Shown here: one piece after another, positions 1-9,644 of the stretch
Numbering within the stretch: position 1 is the stretch's first letter
Layout of the letters: every line of letters starts with the position of its first letter
NCBI RefSeq assembly: GCF_001625365.1
Contig: NZ_LJJF01000001.1
Span: 5,884,501 to 5,948,500 of the forward strand
Source of the DNA: Streptomyces sp. MJM8645
GTDB taxonomy: Bacteria > Actinomycetota > Actinomycetes > Streptomycetales > Streptomycetaceae
Direction: 5' to 3'
Length of the DNA stretch: 64,000 nucleotides
The notes under the pieces: model-generated
The model's database searches: none
Told to the model about the DNA's origin: nothing
The model's input: the letters and a program-made list of their open reading frames with translations, nothing else
Program-made: the position numbers and the translations under genes

Positions 1-2
1 CG

Positions 3-2096
3 TCCAAGGCCGAGGCCGCCGAGTACCGGCCCGAGCACGGCCGCGACCACGAACTGCGCGAGGCCGTCACCACCCTCCTGCCCGACGTCGCCTGCTTCGG
101 CCCCAACTGGGGCGACGGAGACCGGTGGAGGGTGCTCAACAACCTGCGCGCCGTCACCGCCGTCCTGGCCGACCCGCCGGCCGCCACCGGCGAGGGCTGG
201 AGCACCCCGGCCACCGTCACCCTGCAACACGGCGACACCCACCACGGCTGGCTCCACCTGCTCGGCCGTCTCGACACCCTCGCCTACGCGGTGGCAGCCC
301 CGCTCACCGAACCGGCCCACCGCTCCAGCCTCGTGCTGCTCCTCGGCGAACTGACCGAGGGAGTGCTCGCCGACCGCGGCGCCACCCTGCGCGAGATCGT
401 CCTCGGCGAACCCGCCGACCGCGCCAACCGCCACCAGCCCGCCGTCCCCCGCGAGGGGCAGGTGCTGCGCCACGGCGACCGCACCGTCGTCATCCTCGGC
501 CACCGCCGGCACCACGAGGGCACCGAGCAGTGGTACGCCGTCGACCACGACCCGAGCGGCGCGTTCGGGCCCGTCGCCCACTTCACCACCGTCAAGGAAC
601 GCGGCACCGAGGAGCGGGTCGGCGCCGCCTGGATCGCCGCGTTCCGGCAGGTGGCCGCGCTGCACGGAGGCGCCCCCTGGCAGCTCGACCGCGCCACCGC
701 CTTCGGCGGGCTCACCGGGATCGGCGCCGCCCGCGCCGCCCTGCTGCTCAGCCCGCCGCCCGGGCTCTTCCAGTGGCACAGCGCCGTGCTGCCCGCCGAC
801 CGGCTCGCCGAGTACGGCCTCAAGTCCACCGAGGCCAAGGCCGCCCGGGACTGGCTGCGCGGCCGCGACCGGGCCGCCCTCGCCGACGTCTGGGGCGCCC
901 TGCTCCCCGCCGACCCGAAGACCCTCTGGGCGGAGGGCCCCGACCTCGACGCCGGCGCCGCCGCCTGGATCCGGCACTTCGGCCGGCTCGTCACCCTCCC
1001 CGAGGCCGCCCAGGCCACCGTCAAGGGCGCGCAGATCGAACACATCGAGGCGGTGCTCAACCCCGCACAGACCCCCTGGCTGACCGGCACCACGGCCTTC
1101 CGGCTCAGCGACGGCGGCGGGTCCACCCCCCAGCTGCTCGCCGAGGACCAGAGCGCCGCACCCGCCTCCGGCGACCTCGGCCGCGCCGTCGACGCCCTGC
1201 GCTGGCTCGCCTACCACCTGCCCGCCGACAGCCCGCTGCGCCCGCTGCTGCCCGCGGCCGCCGCCGCGCTGCGAAGCCGCCTCGCCGACCCCGACCTGCT
1301 GCTCGACTTCCACCTCGTCCACACCACCAAGGGCGCCTCGATGTCGGCCGTCCTGCGCACCCACTTCGGCCTGCCGGCCGCGGGCGGAGCCGACCCGAAC
1401 GGACTGGTCGACTGCGGCCCGGCCCTCGTCCTGACGCCCTACCACGACGAGTACGAGCGGGTCTGGCTGCGCCCGGCCGGGCTCACCGGCCCCGACGACC
1501 CGGTGCTCGAACTGCTCGGCGGGCTGGGGGCCAGCTACTGGCTGGAAATCGAGCGGGGCGCCATCGAGGCCGTCCTGCGCGGCGAAGTGGAGCGCCTGAC
1601 AGCCGCCGCCACCGAGGCGGTGGTGGCCGCCGACGGCCAGGCCTGGCTACAGCACCCGCAGCTCACCGTCCCCGACCTGGTCGCCGAGGCGGCCCGGGCC
1701 CACGGCCTCGGCGAGGACGCCGCGGTGCTCTACCTCCAACTGCTGGCCCTGCCCGACCCCACCGACCGCAACGTCGCCCGCTGGACGGGCTGGAAGCCGG
1801 CCAGGCTCAAGCGCGCCCGCGTCGAACTCGCCGCCACCGACCTGGTGCTGGAGGCCAAGCGGGCCCGGGCCGGCCGCACCCTCTTCCTGCCCGGCGGCTG
1901 GCAGGAGGCCAAGGCCCCCGCCCTGCCCGCCGAGACGTGGAAGGCCGCCCTCTACGAACTGCCCACCCACCGCGTCCCGCTGCCCCACCTGCCCGTCCCG
2001 GAGCTGTTCGCCCGGGCCTGGCAGCGGACCCTCGACGGCGACGCCCCCGGCTACGAAGAGCTCCAGACCAGCAAGCGCAGGAAGGCCCGCCGATGA
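3..2096 (+). CDS. Large protein of a MoxR/vWA/SWIM cluster, 5' end missing
   Basis: The reading frame is open from the first bases of the window, so the gene starts upstream; about 697 residues are visible. I do not recognise a named domain with confidence. The last 100 residues look like a winged helix: a helix pair around DRNVARWTGWKPARLKRAR followed by a short beta wing (RAGRTLFLPGGW) and a basic tail (SKRRKARR). The stop overlaps the start of the MoxR ATPase gene as ATGA, so the two are translationally coupled. In E. coli the related yeh locus carries a large protein (YehI, DUF4132) beside a MoxR ATPase, a DUF5682 protein, a vWA protein and a SWIM protein. By position this gene could be the YehI counterpart, but that is inference. 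No signal peptide or membrane segment is visible in the part present. Confidence 0.75.
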   Translation, partial: SKAEAAEYRPEHGRDHELREAVTTLLPDVACFGPNWGDGDRWRVLNNLRAVTAVLADPPAATGEGWSTPATVTLQHGDTHHGWLHLLGRLDTLAYAVAAPLTEPAHRSSLVLLLGELTEGVLADRGATLREIVLGEPADRANRHQPAVPREGQVLRHGDRTVVILGHRRHHEGTEQWYAVDHDPSGAFGPVAHFTTVKERGTEERVGAAWIAAFRQVAALHGGAPWQLDRATAFGGLTGIGAARAALLLSPPPGLFQWHSAVLPADRLAEYGLKSTEAKAARDWLRGRDRAALADVWGALLPADPKTLWAEGPDLDAGAAAWIRHFGRLVTLPEAAQATVKGAQIEHIEAVLNPAQTPWLTGTTAFRLSDGGGSTPQLLAEDQSAAPASGDLGRAVDALRWLAYHLPADSPLRPLLPAAAAALRSRLADPDLLLDFHLVHTTKGASMSAVLRTHFGLPAAGGADPNGLVDCGPALVLTPYHDEYERVWLRPAGLTGPDDPVLELLGGLGASYWLEIERGAIEAVLRGEVERLTAAATEAVVAADGQAWLQHPQLTVPDLVAEAARAHGLGEDAAVLYLQLLALPDPTDRNVARWTGWKPARLKRARVELAATDLVLEAKRARAGRTLFLPGGWQEAKAPALPAETWKAALYELPTHRVPLPHLPVPELFARAWQRTLDGDAPGYEELQTSKRRKARR

Positions 2097-3277
2097 GCAC
2101 CACGCCGACGAACAGCACACCGACGGGCAACACACCGGCGAGTGCCGACACCGCCCCCGCGAGCCGGCAGATCATCCCGCCCGAGGAGAAGCACGCCGCC
2201 GAACTGGAGTTCCTGGCCGCGTACGACAGCGGCCCGCGCCCGCCCGGCTGGCGGCTCACCCCGCGCGCCGTCGTCACCTTCGTCATGGGCAGCGACGGCG
2301 AGAAGCTCAAGGCCGGCCGCCGCGGCCTCGCCATCGAGCAGAAGTTCGTCGGCGAGCGCGCCCTCGTCGAACGCTGCGTCGTCACCCTCGCCGGGGAGCG
2401 CGGCCTGCTGCTCGTTGGCGAGCCCGGCACCGCCAAGTCCATGCTCTCCGAACTGCTCGCCGCCGCCGTCTGCGGCACCAGCGCGCTCACCGTCCAGGGC
2501 ACCGCCGGTACCACCGAGGACCAGCTCAAGTACGGCTGGAACTACGCCCTCCTGCTCGCCAAGGGGCCCAGCCGGGATGCCCTGGTGCCCTCCCCGGTGC
2601 TCACCGCGATGACCACCGGGGCGGTGGCCCGCGTCGAGGAGGTGACCCGCTGCCTGCCCGAGGTGCAGGACGCGCTGGTCTCCCTGCTCTCCGAACGGCG
2701 GCTCTCCGTACCCGAGTTGGCCGGCACCCCGGACGGACAGCTGCACGCCGCCGCCGGCTTCACCCTGATCGCCACCGCCAACCTGAGGGACAAGGGCGTC
2801 AGCGAGATGTCCGCGGCGCTCAAGCGGCGGTTCAACTTCGAGACGGTCGGCCCGATCGCCAGCCTCGCCGCCGAGGTCGAACTCGTCCGCCGGCAGTCGA
2901 CCGTCGCCGTCGCCCGCGCCGGAGCCCCCTACGCGGTGGACGACGCCGTCCTGGAGGCCCTCGTCACCGCCTTCCGTGACCTGCGCACCGGCCGTTCCAC
3001 CGAAGGCTGGGACGTCGAGCGCCCGTCCACCGTGATGAGCACGGCAGAGGCCGTCTCGGTCGCCACCGCGCTCGGGGTCACCGCCGCCTACCTGCCCGAC
3101 GGCGGCGACCTGCTCGGCCGCCTTCCCGGCCAACTCATCGGTGTCGTCCGCAAGGACGACCCGGCCGACGCGGCACGGCTGCTCGGCTACTGGGACGGGC
3201 CGGTCCGCCGGCGCGCCGAACAGGGCGCCGGCACCTGGCGCACCCTGTGGGACCTCCGCTCGGCCCTGGAGGCATGA
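2093..3277 (+). CDS. MoxR-family AAA+ ATPase
   Basis: This is a 394-residue cytosolic AAA+ ATPase of the MoxR type. Such proteins act as chaperone-like remodelling ATPases together with a von Willebrand A (vWA) protein. Visible motifs are a Walker A loop GEPGTAKS (residues 109-116), a Walker B-like ARVEEV segment, a sensor-1 region TLIATANLRD and an arginine-finger region LKRRF. The first 25 residues are Thr/Pro/Ser-rich and probably disordered. The start ATG overlaps the upstream stop (ATGA), and the next gene begins 5 bases after this stop, so ATPase, partner protein and vWA fusion are one operon. The Walker B acidic pair reads EE instead of DE. It corresponds to E. coli YehL by motifs and neighbours. 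Confidence in the family is high; the client is unknown. Confidence 0.9.
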   Translation: MSTTPTNSTPTGNTPASADTAPASRQIIPPEEKHAAELEFLAAYDSGPRPPGWRLTPRAVVTFVMGSDGEKLKAGRRGLAIEQKFVGERALVERCVVTLAGERGLLLVGEPGTAKSMLSELLAAAVCGTSALTVQGTAGTTEDQLKYGWNYALLLAKGPSRDALVPSPVLTAMTTGAVARVEEVTRCLPEVQDALVSLLSERRLSVPELAGTPDGQLHAAAGFTLIATANLRDKGVSEMSAALKRRFNFETVGPIASLAAEVELVRRQSTVAVARAGAPYAVDDAVLEALVTAFRDLRTGRSTEGWDVERPSTVMSTAEAVSVATALGVTAAYLPDGGDLLGRLPGQLIGVVRKDDPADAARLLGYWDGPVRRRAEQGAGTWRTLWDLRSALEA

Positions 3278-3281
3278 GGCG

Positions 3282-6200
3282 ATGACCAGCACGGTGACGC
3301 CCGCCCCGGCCGGCCCCGATCACCAGGCCGGCCGCGACCACCAGGACGGCCCCGTCCGTCCGCTCCGCCCCGGCCACCTGGACGGCCTAGACGACCCGCG
3401 CCCGGCCGTCCGGGCCGAGGCCGAGCGGCTGGCCGCCTCCGGCACCGGCCGGCCCGGGCCCTACCTGATCGGCGTGCGGCACCACGCGCCGTCGCTCAGC
3501 GCGGTCCTCCCCGCGCTGCTCGACGCCGTCAAGCCCGAGGTGGTGCTGGTCGAACTCCCCACCGAGTTCCAGCCCTGGCTCGGCTGGCTGGCGGACGAGG
3601 ACACCCAGGCCCCCGTCGCCCTCGCGGCCGCCCCGGCCGGCCGCGAGGGCGGCCGGGGCCCCGCCGCCGACTCCGGCCCCGGCCGGCTCGCCTTCTACCC
3701 GTTCGCCGACTTCTCCCCGGAGCTGGTCGCCCTGCGCTGGGCCCGGCGCAACGGCGTCGAGACACTCGCCTGCGACCTCCCGCTCGCCCACCGCACCACG
3801 CCCCACGAGGAACAACAGCCCGCCCCCGGTGCCCCCGGCGCCCCCGGTGTCGCCGACGCGCTGCGCCACCGCCTCACCGGGCGCGATTCCGACGACGACC
3901 TGTGGGACCGCCTCGTCGAGACCGCAGCCCCCGGCTCCACCCCCGACGCCGTCCGGCGCGCCGCCCTGCTGGTCGGCTGGGCGCTGCGCCGCGACGCCGA
4001 GACCGGCCCCGGCGTCGACCCGTACGACCTACGGCGCGAAGCCTGGATGCGCGCCCGGATCCGGGCCGCGGCGGCCGGCGGGCGCCGGGTCGCCGCCGTC
4101 GTCGGCGCCTTCCACGCGCCCGCCCTGCTCGACGGGCCCGCCGCCACCGAGGAACCGCCGCACCCGGACCACCTCGGGCACGCCCTCTCCCTGATCCCCT
4201 ACACCTACCCGCTGCTCGACGCCCGCTCCGGCTATCCGGCGGGCATCCGCGATCCTGAGTGGCAGCACACCGTCCTCGACGCCGGCGGCGACCCCGACCG
4301 CCTCACCCGGGCCCTCACCACCACCGCCGTCCGGATCTGCGAAGCACTGCGCAGCCAGGACCACCCCTCCGGCCCGGCCGACGCCCGCGAGATCGTCCGC
4401 CTCGCCGGAGACCTCGCCCGCCTGCGCGGCCACGCCGCCCCCGGCCGCGGCGAACTCGTCGAAGCCGTCCAGACCGTCCTCGCCCAAGGCGAACCCCTCG
4501 GCCGCGGCCGGGCCGTCGCCCGCGCCCTCGAACGCGTCCTGGTCGGCACCCGAACCGGCCGCGCCACCCCCGCGGCCCCGCGCAGCGGGCTCGCCCCCGC
4601 CGTCGAAGCCCTCCTCGCCGACCTCGGCCTCCCCGGCCCCGCCGACCCCGAGCCCCGCGAACTCCGCCTCGATCCGCTGCGCACCCCCCTCGACCGCCGC
4701 CGCGAGATCCTCCTCCACCGCCTCACCGCCTGCGGGGTCCCCTACGCCGACCCCGTCACCACCACCGGCGCGGGCGGCACCGAAGCCATCGGCACGCGCT
4801 GGCGCCTCCACTGGACCCCGGCCGCTGCCGCGATGCTCACCGTCGCGGGCGCCCGAGGCGTCACCCCCGCGCAGGCCGCCGAAGGCACCCTGCGCGAACG
4901 CCTCCGCCGTGAACAGCAGGCCGACGGCCCCACCGCCCGCGAGGTCCTCCAAGGCCTCACCGACGCGGCCGCCTGCGGCCTCCCGGCCCTCGCGGACACC
5001 CGCCTCACCCAACTCGCCACCGTCCTCCCGTCCTCCGGCACCCTCCCCGAACTCCTCGACGCCCTGGCCCTCCTCGACCGCCTCGCCGCTGGCCACCTCC
5101 CGGGCTACCCCCCACCCGACGTCCCCGACACCCCCGGCGCCCCCGGGGCTCTCGCGTCGTCGCCCGAGCTGGGCGCCGCCCCCGGCCGGCAGGAGCCGGC
5201 GCACCTCGCCGCGTTCCCCGACGGCTCCGCGCCGTTGCCCGGTGCGGGCGGGGCGTCGGCCGGGCCGGCGGGGCGGTTGGGGGCGGTGGGCGAGGTGTTG
5301 ACCGTGGCGGCCGTGCGGCAGTTGGAGGGGTTGGGCGGGTCGGACGATCCGGCGGATGCACGGGCGCTGGTGGAGCTGGCGCGGCGGGCGGATCTGGACG
5401 GCGGGTTGCGGCTGGGGCACGTGCTGGCCGAACTCGCGGACCGGGGGAGTCCGTTGGTGCGAGGCGCAGCCGGAGCGGTGCGGGTGCTGCTGGGGCGGGA
5501 GCGGGCGGAGGCGCTGGGCGGGCGGGCGGCTTCGTGGGTGGACGGGGCGACCGGCCCGGAGGCCCGGCACGCGCTCGGGCGGGGGCTGGTCGGCCTGCTG
5601 ACGGCAGCGGAGGGCCTGTTCGCCACCGCGCCGGAGGCGCTGGAGCCCGTGCTGGAGCGGATCACCTCGCTGCCCGACGCCGCCTTCCTGGACCGGCTGC
5701 CGGCGTTGCGCGGGGGCTTCGACACGCTCAGCCCGGCCGCCCGGGACCGGTTGCTGCTCCTGGTCGAGGAACGCCTGGGCACCCGGCTCGCGGGCCTGCC
5801 CGAGGAGGTCCCGCCGGCGGTGGTGGCCGGCTGGGTCCGCGCGGATCTGGCCGCCCGCGCGGCGCTGGCCCGGCGCGGCCTGCTGCCGGAGCCCGGGGGC
5901 GATCCGGCGTCCGAGCCACCGCACCGCGTCGAGCCGCTCCCTTCCGCATCCGTCGCCACGCGGCACGCCCTCGCCCCGGCCGAGCGCTGGCGGCTGCTCC
6001 TCGGCCGCCCCGGCAGCAGTGGCCTGAGCGGGCGGTGCGCCCGACTCGCCACCGCCCTGGACGAGTTGTACGGCAGCGGGCGAGGCGAGGGCTCCGGCCC
6101 GGGCCTGGACGGGCGGTCCGGGCGGGGCGGCCGCGAGGCGCCCTTCCCGGGGGTGCGGGAGTGGGCCGAGGAACTGTCGGCGCTGTTCGGGCCGGGCGTC

Positions 6201-7076
6201 CGGGAGGAGGTGCTGGCGGCCGCCGTGGCGCAGGGCCGGACGGACGTCCTGGAGGCGATCGAGCCGGGTGCCGTCCGCCCGTCGGTCGACTTGCTGCGCA
6301 CGGTGTTGGAGCATGCGGGCGGCCTGCCGGAGGCGAGGGTGGCTCGGCTGCGTCCGCTGGTGCGGCGTCTGGTGGACGAGTTGACGCGCGCGTTGGCGAC
6401 CAGGCTGCGTCCGGCGCTGACCGGGATCAGAGTGCCGCGGCCGACGCGTCGGCCGGGTGGCGGACTGGACCTGGACCGGACCATTCGCGCCAATCTCGCC
6501 ACGGCCCGCCCGTCGGGGGACGGCGGCACACTCATCGTGCCCGAGCGTCCGGTGTTCCGGACCAGGGCCCGGCAGGCGGCCGACTGGCGGCTGATCCTGG
6601 TCGTGGACGTCTCCGGGTCGATGGAGGCCTCGACGGTCTGGGCGGCGCTGACGGCGTCGATCCTGGCCGGGGTGCCTTCGCTGAGCACCCACTTCGTGGC
6701 GTTCTCCACCGAGATCGTCGACCTGACCGAGCGGGTGGAGGATCCGCTGAGTGTGCTGCTGGAGGTGCGGATCGGTGGTGGCACCAGCATCGCGGGCGGG
6801 CTGCGGTATGCGCGGAAGCTGGTGACGGTGCCGTCCCGGACGCTGGTCGTGGTGGTCAGCGACTTCGAGGAGGGCGGCCCGGTGGGCGGGCTGCTGGCCC
6901 AGACCCGGGCACTGGTGGATTCCGGTGTGCACCTGCTCGGCTGCGCCGCGCTGGACGACACGGGGACGGCCCGCTATTCGAAGGCGGTCGCGGGCCAGTT
7001 GGTCGCGGCCGGCATGCCCGTGGCGGCGTTGAGTCCGCTGGAACTGGCCCGCTGGGTGGGGGAGAAGGTGCGATGA
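3282..7076 (+). CDS. DUF5682 domain fused to a C-terminal vWA domain
   Basis: The predicted protein has 1264 residues. The N-terminal part carries the DUF5682 hallmark IGVRHHAPS (about residues 63-71) and EVVLVELPTEF, and runs to roughly residue 580. After a Pro/Ala/Gly-rich linker comes a helical region. The last 170 residues form a vWA domain with an intact metal-binding MIDAS: DVSGS (D1109), GGGTS and a VSDFEEG segment. In E. coli DUF5682 (YehM) and vWA (YehP) are separate proteins; here they are one chain, and the summed lengths agree with a fusion. ATG 3282 is chosen because GGAGG lies 9 bases upstream. The stop overlaps the SWIM gene (ATGA). Synonymous codon choice changes abruptly near 5100-5250, from C-ending to G-ending codons, close to the linker. 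A role as the vWA partner of the MoxR ATPase is inferred from family knowledge and gene order. Confidence 0.85.
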   Translation: MTSTVTPAPAGPDHQAGRDHQDGPVRPLRPGHLDGLDDPRPAVRAEAERLAASGTGRPGPYLIGVRHHAPSLSAVLPALLDAVKPEVVLVELPTEFQPWLGWLADEDTQAPVALAAAPAGREGGRGPAADSGPGRLAFYPFADFSPELVALRWARRNGVETLACDLPLAHRTTPHEEQQPAPGAPGAPGVADALRHRLTGRDSDDDLWDRLVETAAPGSTPDAVRRAALLVGWALRRDAETGPGVDPYDLRREAWMRARIRAAAAGGRRVAAVVGAFHAPALLDGPAATEEPPHPDHLGHALSLIPYTYPLLDARSGYPAGIRDPEWQHTVLDAGGDPDRLTRALTTTAVRICEALRSQDHPSGPADAREIVRLAGDLARLRGHAAPGRGELVEAVQTVLAQGEPLGRGRAVARALERVLVGTRTGRATPAAPRSGLAPAVEALLADLGLPGPADPEPRELRLDPLRTPLDRRREILLHRLTACGVPYADPVTTTGAGGTEAIGTRWRLHWTPAAAAMLTVAGARGVTPAQAAEGTLRERLRREQQADGPTAREVLQGLTDAAACGLPALADTRLTQLATVLPSSGTLPELLDALALLDRLAAGHLPGYPPPDVPDTPGAPGALASSPELGAAPGRQEPAHLAAFPDGSAPLPGAGGASAGPAGRLGAVGEVLTVAAVRQLEGLGGSDDPADARALVELARRADLDGGLRLGHVLAELADRGSPLVRGAAGAVRVLLGRERAEALGGRAASWVDGATGPEARHALGRGLVGLLTAAEGLFATAPEALEPVLERITSLPDAAFLDRLPALRGGFDTLSPAARDRLLLLVEERLGTRLAGLPEEVPPAVVAGWVRADLAARAALARRGLLPEPGGDPASEPPHRVEPLPSASVATRHALAPAERWRLLLGRPGSSGLSGRCARLATALDELYGSGRGEGSGPGLDGRSGRGGREAPFPGVREWAEELSALFGPGVREEVLAAAVAQGRTDVLEAIEPGAVRPSVDLLRTVLEHAGGLPEARVARLRPLVRRLVDELTRALATRLRPALTGIRVPRPTRRPGGGLDLDRTIRANLATARPSGDGGTLIVPERPVFRTRARQAADWRLILVVDVSGSMEASTVWAALTASILAGVPSLSTHFVAFSTEIVDLTERVEDPLSVLLEVRIGGGTSIAGGLRYARKLVTVPSRTLVVVVSDFEEGGPVGGLLAQTRALVDSGVHLLGCAALDDTGTARYSKAVAGQLVAAGMPVAALSPLELARWVGEKVR

Positions 7077-9064
7077 GCGTGGCGGAGCGGACGAGCGGCT
7101 GGCCGGCGGTCCGGCCGGAGGTGGTCGCGGAGGTGGTGGCCGGGTTGAGCGCCCGGTTGCAGAAGCGGCTGGACGGCGCGGCGGCGAAGCTGGCGGAGCG
7201 GCCGGTGACCCGTTGCGGTGACGAGTGGCGGGTGGAGGTGGACGAGGAGACGGCGCTCGTGCTGCACGCCCCGGGCGCGGTGGTCGCGGATGCGGCCGGC
7301 GTCCGCTGCGGCTGCCTGCTGGCCCCGGCCTGCGTGCACCGGGCCGCTGCGGTCATGCTCTGCCCGTTGGCCGAGCTGGCGGAGGAGCCCGGGGAGCCCG
7401 AGGAGGTCACGCCGACCGAGGCGGCCTCAGCGCCCTCGGAGGAGCCGCAGGAGCGACGGGAGCCACGGGAGTCACAGAAGTCACAGGAGGCGCAGCCCGA
7501 GGCCGGGCCCACCCCGGTGGAGGTGGCGGCGGCCCGCCACCTCCACCGGGCCGGGTGCGCCGTGCTGGCCGCCGGGGTGAGCGGCGCGGGGGCGGTCGCG
7601 CAGGCTGAGTTGCTGCGGGCGGCCCACCGGGCGCGGCTGGCGGGGTTGTACCGCCCGGCCGCGGCGGCGGTCGCGGTGGTGACGAGGGTGCGCGCGGCCC
7701 GGTCCGGGGCGCCGGAGCACCGGCTGGCGGACCTGGTGGCCGGTCTGCGCGAGCTGCTGGACCTCACCACCGCCCTGAGCACCGGCTCCGGCCCGGTCGC
7801 CGAGCTGCGCGGCACCGCCCGCCAGGCGTACGGCGAGGAGGGCGGTTTGCGGCTGTACGGGCTGTTCACCGAGCCGGTGCTGACGGCCACGCATGCGGGG
7901 GTGGTGAGTTGGGCGGTGGACGCCGGGGGCCGGCTCAGTACGGTGGCCGAGGTGATGCCGCACGGTGACGCGGCGGCCGCCGCCCCGCAGGCGGTCGGGG
8001 CGGGCAACCGGACGGTCCGGCTGGGGGAGGCCCCGCTCAGCCACAGGGAGTTCAGCCGTGCCGGGCTGGCCGTCCAGGGCGCCACCCGGTCCGCCGCCGG
8101 GCGGCTGGGCGCGGGTGCTTCCGTCCGGGCGGTCCGGGCGGCGGGCGCGGCGTGGACGGCGGAGCCGGTGGCCGCGCTCTGGGCCGAACCGGCGGCCGCC
8201 CAGGTGGCGCGGGCGCTCGCGGCGGAGTCGCTGCCGTACGAGGGCCGCCCGGCCGGGAGTGACCTGCTGTTCCTGGACGTGACTCTGCTGGGCCCGGCTC
8301 CGGTCGGCCCGGGCGGGGCGCCGAGGCTGCTGGCGCGCTGCGAGGGCGGTGCCGACGGTGCCGATGGTGCCGACGGCGGCTTGGTGGTCGGTCTGTGCAC
8401 GGGGCACGAGCACCCGGGCCTGGCCTTCCGGGCGAACCTCGCACTGCTCGCCACCACGCCCGGCCTGCGGCTGCGGGTGATCGGCCGTCTGGAGCGATCG
8501 GACCGTCCGGAGCTTCGCCTGCTCGCGATCGGCACACCCCCGGAGCCCTCGACGGCCCCCGAGGCCCCCGGCCTTCCCTCGCTCGCCGTCCCCGCGGACC
8601 GGGCCGACCGGGTCAATCTCGGCCTCGAACGCCTCCAGACCGCCGACCTGCGGACCACCGACCTCCAGACCGCCACCGCCACCGATGCCGTGCCCGGCTT
8701 CCCGGTCGGTCTCCCGAGCGAGGCCCCGTACGGGCCGCCCGTCCACGTGCTCGGCCGCCGGGTCGAGCAGGCGGTCACCACCGGGCGCCATGCCCTGGCC
8801 CCGAGCGCGGCCACGGCGGCCGCCGACGGGAGCCTGCTGCGCGCCGCCGGGCTGGTGACGGCCGCCGAGCTCCTGGACGCACTGCGGGCCGCCGCGGCCG
8901 ACCGGCGCCGCGACGTGTTCGGCCGGGTCGTCCCGGACGACCATGACGCCTTCGCCGGGTCCTGGCTGGCGGCCGCCTGCTACACGGAGGAACTGGCCGC
9001 CGCGCTCTGCGCCGCCGCCTGGGCCGGGGAGCCCGCCATGGACCGGCATCGAGGGGAGGTATAA
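7073..9064 (+). CDS. SWIM zinc-finger protein
   Basis: The product has 663 residues. A SWIM zinc-binding motif of the form CxCx5CxH is clear at residues 79-89 (C79, C81, C87, H89). It is followed by an acidic, Ser/Glu/Gln-rich linker (about residues 105-145) and a long Ala/Leu-rich region without recognised domains. SWIM fingers bind DNA or protein. In the E. coli yeh locus the SWIM protein YehQ stands next to the vWA and MoxR genes, as here. The ATG overlaps the stop of the vWA fusion gene (ATGA), so this is the fourth gene of the coupled operon. The C-terminus ends at a TAA just before an AT-rich promoter-like stretch. Function is unproven; it may be the nucleic-acid- or target-recognising arm of the system. 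Confidence 0.85.
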   Translation: MSVAERTSGWPAVRPEVVAEVVAGLSARLQKRLDGAAAKLAERPVTRCGDEWRVEVDEETALVLHAPGAVVADAAGVRCGCLLAPACVHRAAAVMLCPLAELAEEPGEPEEVTPTEAASAPSEEPQERREPRESQKSQEAQPEAGPTPVEVAAARHLHRAGCAVLAAGVSGAGAVAQAELLRAAHRARLAGLYRPAAAAVAVVTRVRAARSGAPEHRLADLVAGLRELLDLTTALSTGSGPVAELRGTARQAYGEEGGLRLYGLFTEPVLTATHAGVVSWAVDAGGRLSTVAEVMPHGDAAAAAPQAVGAGNRTVRLGEAPLSHREFSRAGLAVQGATRSAAGRLGAGASVRAVRAAGAAWTAEPVAALWAEPAAAQVARALAAESLPYEGRPAGSDLLFLDVTLLGPAPVGPGGAPRLLARCEGGADGADGADGGLVVGLCTGHEHPGLAFRANLALLATTPGLRLRVIGRLERSDRPELRLLAIGTPPEPSTAPEAPGLPSLAVPADRADRVNLGLERLQTADLRTTDLQTATATDAVPGFPVGLPSEAPYGPPVHVLGRRVEQAVTTGRHALAPSAATAAADGSLLRAAGLVTAAELLDALRAAAADRRRDVFGRVVPDDHDAFAGSWLAAACYTEELAAALCAAAWAGEPAMDRHRGEV

Positions 9065-9074
9065 GGAAAACTAT

Positions 9075-9110
9075 TTGCATAGACAGCTAATCCGCGTCGG
9101 CTGGCATACT
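9075..9110 (+). promoter_or_regulatory. Candidate promoter/operator of the MarR gene
   Basis: This is a short AT-rich island in very GC-rich DNA, directly after the SWIM stop and 55-90 bases before the MarR start. A TAGACA -35-like box (9080-9085) is followed after 19 bases by CATACT (9105-9110). The half-site TTGCATAG (9075-9082) is identical to one arm of the perfect palindrome in front of the PadR gene at 57.7 kb. Spacing is longer than ideal, so confidence is low. Confidence 0.35.
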
Positions 9111-9164
9111 TGTCCCAGGGAAGACGTCACGAGACGTGCAGGGAAGTGGAAGGGAAGGCGAGCG

Positions 9165-9644
9165 ATGGGTATCCGCGACGACGCGGCCGAGGTCCGGGCC
9201 CGTGGCTGGCGGACTCTCGCCGCGCTGCACGGGCTGATCGACGCGGCGCTGGAGAAGGCGCTGCAGGCGGAGCACCGGCTCTCGGTGGTCGAGTACACGG
9301 TGCTGGACGCCCTGTCGCGGCAGGACGGGTGGCACATGCGGATGCAGCAGCTGGCCCGCGCCGCGGCGCTGAGCAGCAGCGCGACGACCCGCCTGGTGAC
9401 CAGGCTGGAGGACCGCGGGCTGCTCAGCCGCTACCTCTGCGCCGACGACCGGCGCGGGATCTACACCGAGCTGACGCCGGAGGGCCGCACCCTGCTGACG
9501 GCCGCCCGCCCGGTGCACGACGCCACCCTGGAGGCGACCCTGGCGCAGGCCGCCGAGGTGCCGGAGCTGGCGCCGCTGGTCCACGCGCTCTCCGGACTCG
9601 ACGACCCGGCCGGGCTCACCGGCCGCCCCCCGACCAACGCCTGA
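9165..9644 (+). CDS. MarR-family transcriptional regulator
   Basis: The product is a 159-residue winged-helix regulator. A dimerisation helix leads into the helix-turn-helix QQLARAAALSSSATTRLVTR (about residues 60-79), then the wing DDRRGIYTELTPEGR with the conserved DxRxxxxxLT pattern. MarR proteins bind palindromes as dimers and usually sense small aromatic or oxidising compounds. The start ATG 9165 lies behind GGAAGGGAAGG-like purine-rich sequence. The gene stands alone after the SWIM operon and converges on the conservon operon. Its target is not obvious; autoregulation through the AT-rich region upstream is plausible. Confidence 0.9.
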   Translation: MGIRDDAAEVRARGWRTLAALHGLIDAALEKALQAEHRLSVVEYTVLDALSRQDGWHMRMQQLARAAALSSSATTRLVTRLEDRGLLSRYLCADDRRGIYTELTPEGRTLLTAARPVHDATLEATLAQAAEVPELAPLVHALSGLDDPAGLTGRPPTNA

